Source: Trichobilharzia regenti (lineage: Eukaryota > Platyhelminthes > Trematoda > Strigeidida > Schistosomatidae). Taken from it: 64,000 bases of DNA. Of this stretch, positions 1 through 11,830 are shown one piece after another (the first letter of the stretch is position 1; every line of letters starts with the position of its first letter). The translations under genes and the position numbers were made by a program. The notes beneath the pieces are model-generated. The model ran no database searches. It worked only from the letters and a program-made list of their open reading frames with translations, and was not told the origin of the DNA. The DNA lies in contig OX235270.1 of NCBI GenBank assembly GCA_944472135.2, positions 118,435,842 to 118,499,841 of the forward strand. The letters run 5' to 3'.

Positions 1-145
1 GAATGTGGTTATTTTTCAGTGGAATTTAGAAGGAAGCTTTTATCACTACAAAACTGGAAAAAAGGGAAAAAATCTGAAATCTGATTAGGAGAAAAATCGC
101 ACTCAAATGGAAGTCTCTAAGTTATGATGGTAGACATTATTATTA

Positions 146-1712
146 TTTCCTTTAATTTCTGGAGGAACATAGGGCTTCAGCCACCCAAGTCTCCATTACG
201 TTCGGTCCTCTGCCAACGTTTTCACCCCGCTCCAAGTCTCCCCACATGCTTTCATCTCCTCTTCACATGACCTCCTCCATGTCACCTTCGCACTGACGAC
301 CAACTTGTCGCTTCCCTTTCGAGTTCCACTCGGGGCTTGTCTAGTGATGTCACTTGATGGTTTTCTCAGAGTATGGCCAATCCATCGCCATTTCTTTCTG
401 CTTATTTGTTGCACAATCGGTTCCTGGTTGGTTAGCCCCCAGAGAGCCCTATTGCTGAATTATTATGGCCATCTCATCTTGAGTGGTGTTAAGCAAAGAC
501 AACTGTTAATGAAAGTCCTTAGTTTGTTCGAAGTGCCCTTCGTGACGCGGCGCCAAGTCTCTGATCCGTATAGTAGCACTGACTTCACATCCCAGTTGAA
601 AATTCGGATCTTATTTTCATTTTCATGATGAGTGCTGCTGATCTCCACACAGACTTGAGAGTAATGAGAGCTTGTCTTGCTTTCCCGATCCTCACTTTGA
701 TATCCTCGTCAGTTCGGTTCGCCTATCGTTGAAACGGTGCTTCCCAGGTAGGTGGGTAAAGAAGGTTGTTTCTTCAGGTTCCTCCCATTTATGCTGGCTG
801 GTTGTCTGTTGTTGTTGATGTCGGCGTTGGCCAGGAATCTTCATCACCTCTGTTTTCTCTATGTTCACCTTTAGTTCTATTTTCTCTGGAATCTTCTTCT
901 CCCAACTTGTTACTTTTCACTTGCATATCTTCCAGTTTGTAGGAAATCACACATATATCATCGGCGAAGTCCATATCCTCGAAATATTTGTGTGATTCCA
1001 TTTTATGCCTGTTTCCTGGCTGCCCGCTGTCTGTCACATCATCCAGTCTACCACAATCACGAAAATCATTGGAGATAATAGGCAGCCAGTTTGTTTTACT
1101 CCCGTCTTTACTTCGAAGGATTCTGTGAGTTTCCTGTTTTGGATTACTTGGCATGCAGCACAGTCGTACAAATGTTGGATGAGATGTATAATTGTCGGTG
1201 GCACCCCTTAGTAGTAGAGGAGTAGTTGCCAAATCATTTCTCGATCGACCCTGCCGAATGCCTTTTCAAAGTCGATGGAGTTGAGATAGAGAGGTGACTG
1301 CCATTCCAAGCTTTGTTCAATGATGATCCCTAGTGTGGCGACTTGATCAATACATGACTTGTTTCTCCTGAATCCAGCCTGTTCCGGTGGAAGTTTTTCA
1401 TCCAGGACATGTTTGATTCTCTCCAGCATGATGTGGCTTAGTATTTTGCTTGGAATGGAAGGAGTATAATGCCGCGCCAGTTCTTGCATTGAATCAAGTC
1501 TCCTTTCTTCCTTAGTTTGAATAAGCATCCTTACTTCCAATCCTCGGGTACTTTGCTCTCTTTCCAAACCTTCTCTAGTAGTGGCGTCATCAAGTCCACT
1601 GTTGTCTCTGGATCCATTTTCAATGCTTCTGCTGGGATTCCATCTGACCCTGCTGCTTTTAGCCTCTTGATTACTATCAGGACTTCTGTTCTGGCAGACA
1701 TTGACTGATGGA
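146..1712 (-). mobile_element. RTE-clade LINE fragment, 5'-truncated and frameshifted (R1)
   Basis: Read on the minus strand, this is the middle and 3' end of an RTE retrotransposon. Broken frames give the RT thumb-palm entry (PPEQAGFRRNKSCIDQ near 1390-1350), motif A (SIDFEKAFGRVD near 1280-1240), motif C (DFADDICVIS near 960-920), the LYGSETW box and the C-terminal RKKWRWIGHTLR stretch typical of RTE. The 3' end is the tail that reads GAAGCCCTATGTTCC followed by TTA-type repeats at about 146. The endonuclease domain is absent, so this is a 5'-truncated, non-coding copy. Clade assignment is firm; the named family is not claimed. Confidence 0.9.
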
Positions 1713-1989
1713 TTCAACCAATTCTGATTTGAAAATAGTTAATCACTGCCAAATTCGAATTATCACCAATCCTTACAACTACTGTGAAGAAAGGTCTTGT
1801 TGGAATCCGACTACGTAGACCGAAGGATTACACAGCTGTAAAGAGCTTGGCAACCCCAGCTTCATCAATTTTTGGCGCCTTCGTCAGCGCCAGTGGCGAA
1901 GCAATTCGATAGCTGTTTCAAAACTAAAACGTTCAGTGAAACAAACATTTATAAACCTCTTTGAATATCTATATGATGATGCTGCATAC

Positions 1990-2280
1990 TGAGTGGTTCA
2001 CAGCAGAAAGCTCAAAGCAGCTTGCGAGGTGAAGACAAGAATAAGACAAGGCTGTCCACTGTATCAGTAATTGTCTTCCTGTTTGTAATGGACTGGATTA
2101 TGCAGCAGATCGCGGGGACCAAGGAGATGGACGCATGTTGGAGGGATAAAACGGCCGCAGAATATCTGGATCTTCAGGATGAATTATGTCTTAAGAGGCA
2201 CAAGGTTGAAGATTTACGGGCAACTGCACCTAAAAGTGGCAAGGACCAGGATGTCAAGATGTTATGTACTCGTCGCTAAA
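1990..2280 (+). mobile_element. RTE LINE reverse transcriptase remnant
   Basis: A plus-strand reading gives FLFVMDWIMQQIAGTKEMDA, then LDLQDELCLKRHKVEDL. This is the RT block between motif B and the region after motif C of an RTE element, with the ADD motif itself eroded. No boundaries or tail are visible. It is probably one piece of the same decayed plus-strand copy as 2795-3205. Confidence 0.65.
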
Positions 2281-2794
2281 TTATTGTTATGGACTGGTCG
2301 AGAAACTAATAGTCCTGACGCGAGAAGGCGGAAATCAGAAGACCACTAGGTTTGCGATGATACTTCTATTGTCCAAAAACAAGGAGACAAAAATAAATGG
2401 TCTCACACCAAAGTGATAAGTAAGTAAAGTAGTTCACACAAATTGTGTATGCGAAATATATATGAATGTTCCAGACAAAGCGTGGGAATAAATCATTAGA
2501 CAGTCTTAACATGAATGGCTAATTATAATGGAGTGTCGATCCAAATATACATAGCGAATATAGCAGACATGTCAACAACCAAACATATAATATGGATATA
2601 TGTCACTAAGCAACGGACTGTCAACAAACACTCATATTATATATAATGTAATATAAGGAGAATACACATTAATAAGGGAGACAAGTTCACACAAGTGAAA
2701 TGGTCACAAACTAAGCGAGCAAACAGAAAGAGAGACCAACATGCACACACACATAAATATATATATGTGGATACATATCACAAGACCAGCCAGG
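2281..2794. other. unassigned AT-rich sequence
   Basis: No coding pattern, tRNA-like box or recognisable element was seen. Short ATAT and CACA runs are present. It may be the eroded centre of the RTE copy whose pieces flank it. Confidence 0.4.
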
Positions 2795-3205
2795 TTCGTT
2801 TCGGAATAGGAAGAAATACGTTCAATTACTGTGAATTCGGTGTGGATATCTACAGCACTGAACACAATCAGCAAGATTCGAACATCAAGTCACTGCTAGA
2901 TGCACACTTCACCAAAAGCGTTTCCAGCAGGTGGCTATGGATTTTCATCAACAACTGCTTTCCCCCAATACTAAAGATTAGATTATCAGGAGAACTCCGG
3001 CAACTAGTCAACAAAGAACTTATTCACCAACAGATATGCAGTAGTAAATGAAGATGGATTAGACACCGACTGTGAGGAACTTCAAGTTATATCATATACC
3101 AGCAAGTCACTTGATTATGATGATATGATTGGGAATCGACAAGTTGGGCGTGTGTCTGAGGGTGACACCGAGGAGGTCATGTGAGTAATCATGCAGCTAG
3201 ATTAA
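2795..3205 (+). mobile_element. RTE LINE C-terminal remnant
   Basis: Plus-strand frames read FINNCFPPILKIRLSGEL, NKELIHQQICSSK, then RWIRHRL, and finally a match to the GTWRRS-like coding region near 3150. These match in order the C-terminal RTE segment (FINNCLRSILKIRWPERITN, KELWEQTKQ, QQICRRKWRWIGHSL) seen in the better copy at 14.3 kb. It is heavily mutated and has no clear tail. Confidence 0.7.
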
Positions 3206-4385
3206 ACAGAGAAAAGAATTCATTGAAATGATGATGTGCTGCTGAAGACATATGTTCCATTCGAATTCGGCTGATGGTATTAATGATGCTAATAATAACG
3301 CAGCTAAAAATGTTCTATTACCTTTTCCTTTTTGAATATTTAAAATGTCGAAATTCAGAAATGCAAATTTTTGTCTAGTCATTTGTCAAAACAAAAAAAC
3401 ACAACAAAAAACAAATTAATTAAAACACTAGTGCTACGTATGAAGATAGATGATGAAATACTCGACAAGACAGACACAATTCAAACAGCTGCGGATTGTG
3501 AAATATACGGGAATATAAAAATAAAAGTACACAACACACCACGTAGATTTATCACCACTAGGTAAGAGAATACTAGTAACTAAGTTGCAGTAAATAGCTA
3601 TTTCATTTTTGTTCTGGCCTCTTGAGACAAATTTCTACAGGTTTTTATGCAAAACAGAAGATGACACGACTTGAATATATTGAAAGGAATCAGTCGGCAG
3701 TGCTTTACACTGGTATATCGGAGGTCATCTGTTCGGCTATCATGATAATATCATTAAAGGAAATCACAGGGTGTTTAGAAAACTGAAACATGATTCTTCT
3801 TTGGCAGCGAAACTTGAGTTAGAAAATGACCTCTAATGAACTCAAGAAGAAAACAGTGAGCGGAAATAGCATTTGTTTTATGCTTAACCACGAAAGGAAA
3901 TGAGGCTTTAACGTTTTTCTTCCAAATGCATATCTCACGACTTGAGAACCATATCTCCAAAGCTTCATTTTCTTCAACATGTTGCCCACATCATGCAGCT
4001 GTAAGTGTTTGTAGCATTTGTGTCACTACTGCGCCCACTGGGGTGTTAATACAACGATTTCATACATCAACAAAAATATCTATGAATGGAATACTTACTC
4101 TTTACCCCTAGGAATAAAACAGGTTCCTTCTTTTCTTTGACTTAACACACAGTCATAATCAATTAATAACTTCATGATGTTTCCAGAACAGTGAATTACT
4201 CAGAAACATATCAATGCATTCACATTACATCATAGTCTGATTCATACAGCTCTACTCACTCTCGTTTCTCATTCCAATATATCCCCCATGGACACTGAGT
4301 CATTTCCATTCAACATCCTTGACTCTGTCTGATTCGATGAACAACGACTCGATCATTCAACTCGCCGTCTCCACCTAGTTATTTC
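3206..4385. other. unassigned sequence, no gene recognised
   Basis: Several short open frames occur but none has a recognisable domain, splice context or repeat signature. Composition is AT-rich like the background. Confidence 0.4.
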
Positions 4386-4389
4386 ACCT

Positions 4390-4655
4390 TTTATTACTCA
4401 TACATATTCCATCTCTCACTGGGTGATCACAGGCAAGTGGATGCATTGTAGTCGTCACCCAGCTGTTTCCGAGATTATTACACATGCATCGATCAATCAT
4501 TCTACATCTAACCAAATTCATAATAACCCCATGATACAACTGACCCTGACCGACTAGTCTGACCTGTGTAACTGACCACACAATCATTACATGGTATTTG
4601 GTAAATTATATTATTTTTCGTAATTCGACCTATCGAGTCATTGAGATGACAAAAT
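4390..4655 (-). mobile_element. GIY-YIG nuclease remnant, probably Penelope-like
   Basis: The minus strand encodes NIIYQIPCNDCVVSYTGQTSR (written in two parts: NIIYQIPCNDC and VVSYTGQTSR), close to the Y-x-I-x-C-x-x-C ... YIGQTxR start of the GIY-YIG endonuclease of Penelope-like elements. The following sequence is out of frame and degraded. It abuts a plus-strand CR1-like 3' end at 4660. This Cys-containing form differs from the other Penelope copies here, so it may be a separate lineage. Confidence 0.5.
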
Positions 4656-4659
4656 GTTT

Positions 4660-5222
4660 GTTTCTGGTTGAGTAGTAGGGCAAGTGGGATATCGTTAAAC
4701 CAACTGGTTAACACTATTGTGGATAAACATATAATGTCATGTAAGAAACTAGCGAATATAATATTGTCGGACCCTGAGCATCCTCTCTATACGCAGCTGT
4801 CTCCTTGCATTTCATCTGGTAGAACTAGAAGCAGCTATAGGCGGGTATATGATAGGACCACCAAATACAAAAACTCCGCAATAATATATCTGGCACAGTC
4901 GTTATGTGATGAGAAATCCGTTAGGTATGACACGATCAACTTACTGCAGCACTCTAACAAATAAACCCATTAGTTTTTGATTTCCTTTCCTCGTTACTAT
5001 TACACTGTTGTTCTCATCTTCTATTACGCACTGATTTTATACTTCATATCCTGTGGTGCATTGTTTAAAATGTAAACGCTATGCTGTTTTTTATTTATTT
5101 ATTTTTTGATTTTAAAATCTTATAAAATTTATGAGGTAATTAGATGCAGTATATTGTAATGCACGCTGAAAATTTCATACCTGTACCACAAATACTGTTT
5201 GGAATAAAGCTGTTATTATTAT
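4660..5222 (+). mobile_element. CR1-like LINE 3' end
   Basis: The frame at 4668-4964 encodes the C-terminus of a CR1/Jockey-type LINE protein: LNQLVNTIVDKHIMSCKKL, ILSDPEHPLYTQLSPCISSGRTRS, then TTKYKNSAIIYLAQSL. It matches in order the minus-strand copy at 59.6-60.7 kb. A 3' UTR follows and ends at 5165-5213 with GCTGAAAATTTCATACCTGT ... GGAATAAAGCTGT, then TTATTATT repeats. The copy is strongly 5'-truncated. Its last 49 bases match the SINE-A tail. Confidence 0.8.
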
Positions 5223-5424
5223 TTTCTTTATGAATTTCGACAAAACAACAAGGACAAAAAGTTTACCTAAAGCGTGTAACCTGCATTTGTGCAACAAATT
5301 TCAGACATGTGCATACCACACATACATTTATATAAAAGGTAATATGGCGTTAAATATCAAAACTATTGTCAATACATGTCAAAATGTTTACGAGTCACAG
5401 TCATAGATAAGCGGTAGGTTCAAT

Positions 5425-6445
5425 CAAAGCAGTAACAAAGAACCTTCCAACCTTCCAATACATGAAACGCGGACTAGTCAAGACCCTGTACTATAGAGCG
5501 AGGAGAATATGCTCTATAGAGAAATTAGAGGAAGAATTTGAGCTCCTTGAAAAGATATTGAAGAGAAATGGGTATCCTAAAAGGTTCACCAACAAGTATG
5601 GAAGATCTGAAGTCACAAATGTGAAATAAATCACAGTGGGTAAATAGCCAATCTACATTCAGCTTGATTATAAAGGTGAAAACATTGCAGCAATGATCAA
5701 TAGAAGGCTGAGTGACATCACTAGCCATTGCCTATCCTGCAGCTAAGCTCGTTCCCGTCTATCGAACAACTTGCTCTTTGGTGCAATCAAAAATCGATAG
5801 ATATCCTTCTCATGTTACCTCCAACAGTATACACAAATTTACATGTATCTGCGGAGCAGTCACATTGGAAGGGCAGAAAGAAGGGCATATCTACGATTTT
5901 CTGAACATGTACCAAAAAGCTTATGTCTAGAGGGAACAAACGCTTTGAACAGTGCTGTCACCAGGCATCTCCTCGTCACGGGTCATGAGGTGGACGTCGA
6001 AAAGTTGTTCAAAATTATCAATAGGCAGAAGACCTCAATTGTCCTTAAGTTTGCTGAAGCCATTTCCATCAAGCGCCTGAAACCTGATTTATGCGTCCAG
6101 AAAGAAGCGGTTATCAGTCTTTCTTTGCCCTGGTAACTGGATAATTTCACCTCTCTTTCTTCCGAATGCGAAATGCTGAAAAGTTTCCATTGTGTATGAT
6201 TATTATTGTTCGGAATAGTGTTTAATATTACATATATATAAATGTATATATTATTACTATATGCTTATGTTGATCGATTGATTTTTGTTTAAAATGAACT
6301 CTGTGCAAGTATGTCAAAACTGTTTTTGTAGATATATTTAATGATGTCTTTGCCCTGTGGGCAGTTGACGAGAAGGCAACGAAATAAAAGATGGTGCCAT
6401 TATATTCTGCTAAAACTGTAGTTCTTGCTTTGTTCAAACAGACTG
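5425..6445 (+). mobile_element. Penelope-like element, 3' part with GIY-YIG endonuclease
   Basis: Plus-strand frames read LVKTLYYRARRICSIEKLEEE ... ILKRNGYPKRFTNKYG (end of RT), then SHVTSNSIHKFTCICG, IGRAERRAYLRFSEHVPKSL, TRHLLVTGHEVDVEKLFKI and KRLKPDLCVQKEAVISLSLPW. The last blocks are the GIY-YIG domain and the C-terminus of Penelope-like elements. Frames are broken by small indels between blocks. A non-coding tail of about 300 bases (6140-6445) is shared with the copy at 9.3-9.95 kb, which marks the 3' end. Confidence 0.82.
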
Positions 6446-7210
6446 AAATCTTTTCATGGTTAAATCTTCAACGAATTTAGTATGTGATTCAAACCTGTTT
6501 TATTCATGAGTTTAAAGCACCACTGAAATCATCTTTATGAACCGTGTCTGTCACATATCCTCAGTATGCGACGTTGTACATATGTTTCCCAAGTCATTTG
6601 AGTTACGTGATTTCTCTTGTTCTTGCACCCACTAAGGAATGAGTCCTGTATCTCTGGCCTGTACACTTCGATGAACTTGTGACCATATGTCAAATATGTG
6701 TGTAATCAGAATGTCCGAAATGTTTTGCGCAAATACACTAAACATTTCAGAGGAATTTTATCCTTTCCATTAGGCATTTGTTTGACGCTGTTGAGTTTCT
6801 TAAGATAATACGGGAGTTATTTCGTCTCCCTGAAGTCATTCGTATAAAACACTGTTGACTGGAGATACTTATGTTCAATAATTCGCTGTTAGATTTTTCA
6901 TTTTTAACTGAATGCCACCTATTTATTTTACTTTCTTTGAGATTACAAGTAACTGGGCTAACTTCGTTCGTCCGAACTCATAAGTTAGTATTGATTATCG
7001 ATTTTATTGCATTCAAAACTCATCAAGACCTTTCACTAAACAACATATTAATGGACTACAGTGTGAATCATATTTATATTTCACAATCATTGCAGTTACA
7101 GTTATTTTGTAGGTGAGTAGAACTTGTCAAACAGTCATAAATGGTTTCTATTGAAATCGTCATTACTTTTTACAGCCGACTTAAATCACTGTGATTATTA
7201 TCCGTCCCAT
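6446..7210. other. unassigned sequence
   Basis: AT-rich DNA between a Penelope-like 3' end and a decayed RTE. The open frame at 6871-7116 has no recognisable domain and looks incidental. Confidence 0.4.
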
Positions 7211-7214
7211 GCAT

Positions 7215-7700
7215 TCCGACTGGGAAAGCAGGGCTTCAGCAGCACGTCACTGTTGTCATGTATGTCTTTTAGCTTGCTCCATGATTGCCTTTAGGCTTTC
7301 GTTGCCTCCACACATGATCTCCTCCATGTCGTCGCCTGACCTACACCCATCTCGTTGATTTCCACTAGTGTTCCACTTGAAGGTATGGCTAGCGTGTGAT
7401 ATCACTTGAATATCTCATCACATTGTACATTACGTCTCCCTTTAATTCTTCATATTGATTGGACGATAGGTTCTTGGTTGATTCTTTCCTAGAGTGCCTT
7501 GTCATTTGATTTTCGGTATCAAGTGAACAAAGGCAGTTGTTTTTTTAGCGTCTGCAATAGTTTGTTGGAAATGCCTTCAGTGACGCGCTCTCCAAGTTTG
7601 TGAATCACAGTATTGAAGGCTCGGATCTTGTTGATCGTGTTTAGTACTGAAGATCTCTATACTAATTTCAGAGTAATGAACGACTGTCTTTCCATTCGGC
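7215..7700 (-). mobile_element. old RTE LINE 3' fragment
   Basis: On the minus strand this follows, base by base with many changes, the 3' coding region of the RTE copies at 0.2-0.6 and 14.25-14.7 kb. Landmarks are the GGAGGAGATCATGTG segment near 7320, the ACTCTAGG... NQEPIVQSI-type block near 7470 and the HKEHF-type block near 7580. All frames are broken. It is among the most diverged copies here, so probably an early insertion. Confidence 0.7.
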
Positions 7701-9299
7701 TTAACACATCTTTCTCAATTTCCTATTGTTTTAATCATCCAATTACATATTATTGGATCGGTAAATGTATCCATGCACATATTCATATTAGCTTCCAACC
7801 TATTGATGTATTCATTTCAAAGAGCGTATATGAAAAATGCTGCTAGTGATCGTGCGTTGCTTTAAACTGAATAATCTTGCGTTGTATGATATATGATCGA
7901 TAACTATTTTACTCGAAGATTCTTTAAGATTAATAAATATTTTGGCCCTTAAATACCATGAAAAATTTACTCTGTGTAAACATATTGTCTAGTTTAGAAC
8001 GCTTATTATTATTAGTAGTAGTATTATTATTATTGCACGCTCCATCCGCGTGTACTACACTTAGCCAGACACTGAATAAGGCAGAATCATTTACAACTTG
8101 AGACGTGTTGGTTTGACCATGTAACCTCCCTACATACTTTGTTTATTGCTATTTTAATCAATGATATGAAATCATATAACAACTAGCAGTGACCATTTTT
8201 GCCACATAAAAGTCTGAAATTTAAAATTCTTCATTTTATTCAGTTTTAGTATGACTAAAACACAGACTTCAGAAGAATGAAACATATTCGTTTAATGCAC
8301 TATTTTCTATCATTATTCTACATATTACTAACAAAATAAAGTCTATCTACCATTCCACTGTTTACATTAGCAACAGCGCAACCTTGGTAACGGGATATTT
8401 ATTTATTATCGTCTAGCAGAGGATATAATATATACATATATACAATCAATAAATATTATAAACGGTACCAATGACAAGAGGATCTAATTTCATTTTCATT
8501 TTCTTTTTCAATGTAATTTGTGATTTGAATGTGTGTTCTGAAAAGTGAATGATTATTCATGATCGGTCTAAAGAAGTTAGTAAAATAAATATTAGTTTTG
8601 AACACTGTCTAAACAAGGAATTAAGGAAAATAATCCGTTTCTCAACAACTAGAACATGATAGTGTACGAATTAACGGTTCTTTAATTGTTCCCAGTCTCC
8701 TTCCTCTTTCCTTCTCATTCTAGTTCTTACCGTCTGTATTTCGTCCTGCTTTGAAATATCCGCCTGTGTTTATTCCTAAGCAATATGCGTTGCAGTCCAT
8801 TGATCATTGAATGGGTGATTAGTATTTTCTGTAATCGTTGTCATAATCATTGTTTTTGTTTTATTGGTAGATGCATTTGTTCCAATTATGAGGGAGGTGT
8901 AGTGTTGTTTAAAGTCGAGAATAAAATATGATTAATGATTTGTTTAAATTTTTCGTTTCATTTGGTACAGTGAACTTTTCATTTCTTCACAAGAAGTGAA
9001 TGTACAACTAATATGAATTATTTATAGGAAAAAATGTTTATTTATAGACTTTACTCTAAGAAAAATGCTTTGTGAATAGTAGATAGTAGGTTGATAAGAT
9101 AGCTAGTAAAAATATGAAAAGTTAGAGTAAAGTCCAGAGATTATGGTAGAATATTATTCCATATTAGACAATTTCATTCGATGAAATTTAAGTCTAGTTG
9201 TTGAAATTTGAATGTATCCAAAAGTTATTAACACATAAAGTCGGTAGTAGATGAAATCCAATTGACTTTTGAGTTGGAAAATGACTTAGAGGAGCTAGC
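7701..9299. other. unassigned AT-rich sequence
   Basis: No coding region, tRNA-like box or family match was found. Short trinucleotide runs (ATT near 8010-8030) and ATAT runs near 8420 are present. It may be unique intergenic DNA. Confidence 0.4.
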
Positions 9300-9955
9300 T
9301 AGATACTTAGACATTGATTTCTAGGAACTTCATTCCCTTCTCATGTTAACTCCAACTGTGTATACAAATTTAAATGTATCTGTGGAAGCAATTACATTGA
9401 GAGAATAGAAAGAAGGGCATACATCCGATTTTCTGGATATGTACCAAAAAGCCTACGTCTCAAGGGAAAAATGCTTTCAACAGTGTCACTGCCAAGCATC
9501 TCCTTTACACGGATCATTAGACGAAAGTCGCAAGACAGTTCAAAATTATCAACAGGCAAAGGAGTTCAATTCTTCTCAAGTTAGCCGAAGCAATCTCCAT
9601 CAAGCACCTGCGATCCGATTTATGCGTTCAGGAAGAAGTTATCAGTCTTTTCTAGCATTAGTAACTGGATGTTTCATCCTCTCTCTCATCTGATTACGTA
9701 ATGCCAAAAAATTCCATTGTGTATGATTATTATTGTTCTTTGGGATAAAGTGATTATTACTATTACCATTGTATGCATATATTAGTTTTTTGCTTAAGAA
9801 TGAACTCTGTGTAAGTATTTTCAAACTGTTTCTGTACATAAACTAAATAATGTCTTTAGGGTGTAAGCAGATGATGAGAAACCAACGAAGTAACCGGTAG
9901 TGGTACCATTTTACTCTTCACAAACTGCTGTTCTTTCTTTACTCATATTTCTAGG
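9300..9955 (+). mobile_element. Penelope-like element 3' end, second copy
   Basis: Plus-strand sequence near 9340-9470 reads FKCICGSNYIERIERRAYIRF, then GYVPKSL, matching the GIY-YIG block of the 5.4-6.4 kb copy. Frameshifts follow. From about 9690 the non-coding tail matches 6150-6440 (shared TTCCATTGTGTATGATTATT and AATGAACTCTGTG segments), so both belong to one family. The 5' part including most of the RT is missing. Confidence 0.78.
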
Positions 9956-10385
9956 AAATAGGTTATTTAGGCTGCTCGAACGGCTATGAGCTGGCTTCCG
10001 GTTGGCTTCAACTAGAAACGACTCTCATGATGCCTGTGTGGTAGTCTATTCCACTAGACTTGAACTTTGACCAAACCACCCAGTGACTCTTTAGCCTGGC
10101 CCGCCCAACCTGGTAGCTAGGCTGTTTTTATCGCCGCTCCGACTAGTGATAGATGTATTAATTGACGGTGATATGAAGAGAGTGCAGAGATATACAATCC
10201 ACCACCATGCACAGTAGTTCCTTGAAAACCAAATTTTTTGGAATCCGATAAAATCCGACAAAAGACGTTTGAAGGAACAGGAGTATGGTGGCTACATTCT
10301 GCTAAGGTTGTCTGTTTCTACACTCTCTCAATACTTCACTCACCTAAATGCATCATTAAACAGCCGCAAGTGTAATATTCTCTCT
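9956..10385. other. unassigned, possibly repeat-derived
   Basis: No coding capacity. The block at 9970-10150 is more GC-rich than its flanks and may be an unrecognised repeat, but no second copy was found in this window. Confidence 0.35.
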
Positions 10386-10650
10386 TCAGTGCTCAGCCGG
10401 TGTTAATGACACCCTGACCACAAAATTAGAATGGGCTAGGCTTAGGCATCGGTGCCGTATAGATATCTTCGAATAGTTGGTGGATGGCGACCAGCAACGG
10501 AATCCAGGATGTGCATTTCGTCCTATTTGGGACCCGCCATCTGAATGTACCTTCATTCTGCAGTGAGTGATGATGTTCCCACCGAGGCGCGAACCCAGTA
10601 CCCAGTGAGACCGAGCCCTTCGGTTCAATCAATCGACGGGAAAATCTAAA
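10386..10650 (-). mobile_element. Sm-alpha-type SINE-like repeat with hammerhead
   Basis: Read on the minus strand it has a tRNA-like part with a box B resembling GGGTTCGCGCCTC (near 10590), followed about 60 bases later by a hammerhead like that of the schistosome Sm-alpha family, then a short 3' arm. The signature segment TCCCAAATAGGACGAAA is present. Established knowledge: Sm-alpha repeats are Pol III-type schistosome elements encoding hammerhead ribozymes. Core mutations suggest that this is an old copy. Confidence 0.8.
10488..10552 (-). ncRNA. hammerhead ribozyme, Sm-alpha type, core mutated
   Basis: Minus-strand order: stem I 5' strand ATTCAG, degraded core ATGGCGG (consensus CTGATGA), stem II GTCC/GGAC with loop CAAATA, core GAAA, minimal stem III ATG-CA-CAT, triplet ATC, then stem I 3' strand CTGGAT. 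Stems II and III are intact and stem I has one G-U type pair. Three core positions are changed, so self-cleavage is unlikely. Family identity rests on the unchanged stem II. Confidence 0.75.
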
Positions 10651-11375
10651 CTTGAATTAAATGATATCCGAATAGGTAGTCAATACCTGAGACTTATTAT
10701 TCTCCAAGTAATGAAAGTAATTGGGTACTAGAGCTTCAAGTTCTACAATTTTCAGTCATTAAGCTTGGTATAAAAGCAAGGCAGAAGCACCAGAAAGCTG
10801 AGAGACTTAAGAAAGCGCATAGTTTTTCAGATGCGCAGAATGCTTTGCATTTCGTAGCTACTTTCATCCACCAGGACTAATTTGCTTCAAGTCAGGACAC
10901 GGATTTTAAACTAAACGACTAGTCCCAAAATACGACAGGTATACGGTCCAAATCCAGAAGATAATCGTCAATTTACTAGACATAGTAAAGGAGGACTTAT
11001 TAACACAGTTCTCTTTGTTAAAATTAAAGTAAGACATACAAGCGAACAATATTATTTTTAGTTAAGTGTTTCTTGTGCGTTATTCTAATATGAGAAAGAA
11101 TGAAATATGCAAGATATTTTAACCAATGATGAAGATTTGTGAATCAATGATAAATGTTATACATCACAAAGTATACAGGCAACATCAAGTTGAACAACAC
11201 TAATACTGATGATAACAAAAGTACAAACACTTGACGCAGATGGTGATAAGAATAATGAAGACAGCATGATAACGTAAACATTTCAGATAGTTAAATTAAA
11301 TCAAGACATTATAAAATTAGAAGCTTCATGATACTAAAGATGTAAGTTGCTAAGCAATTAGATTCTAAATAAATA
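10651..11375. other. unassigned AT-rich sequence
   Basis: No open frame of note, no splice-flanked exon and no family match. Background-like composition. Confidence 0.4.
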
Positions 11376-11830
11376 TGAATGTTCTCTAACTGATATCAAT
11401 CCGTGGTCAAACTTGAAAAATAAATCAAATCCTTACAAATCAACCAGTGAAAATTAATCTGATGCTCGCTAATGACTTGCTACAGGACAGCATTTCCTGG
11501 AGTTCTAGTGAGAAGTCGTGACCAGTGAGATCCATCCAATGGGAAGTGAGAATGGATTTCCCACCGACGACACTGGTTTGGGTCGCGCTAAATGACGAAT
11601 TGGTAGAAGTTAGAATTCACAGATTGGCCATCGAATCGAGTCCCAGTGGTGGATGGGAGGCGAGCTTGCCTTGTAACCAGAAGGTCCTGGGTCCGAACGC
11701 TGTCGGCAGGTGCGTACTACCGTTGATTCCCTTACTAGGATGAAACAGCTATCCAGTACCCCTTGGTTTTCACTGGTTCTCCAACTCGTATCAATCCATG
11801 GTCAAACTCGAGATATATCAATGTAGATGT
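11376..11830 (+). mobile_element. family C repeat: tRNA-like region plus hammerhead, terminal direct repeat
   Basis: The unit begins with a module reading CTAACTGATATCAATCCGTG (11388-11407), passes through a GTGACCAGTGAG landmark, a tRNA-like region (11650-11715, box B near GGGTCCGAAC) and a hammerhead, and ends with the first module again (near 11776-11810). Copies of the same order occur at 17.5, 24.7, 29.5, 40.0, 42.2-43.1, 44.3 and 46.8 kb. No protein is encoded. The repeated end module suggests a piece of a tandem multimer rather than a simple SINE. Confidence 0.72.
11713..11759 (+). ncRNA. hammerhead-like motif of family C
   Basis: Order: stem I GTACT, core CCGTTGA (consensus CTGATGA), stem II TCC/GGA, core GAAA, stem III around ACAGCTAT, triplet ATC, stem I 3' strand AGTAC. 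Stem I pairs over five bases. Two core changes make activity doubtful in this copy. Confidence 0.6.
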
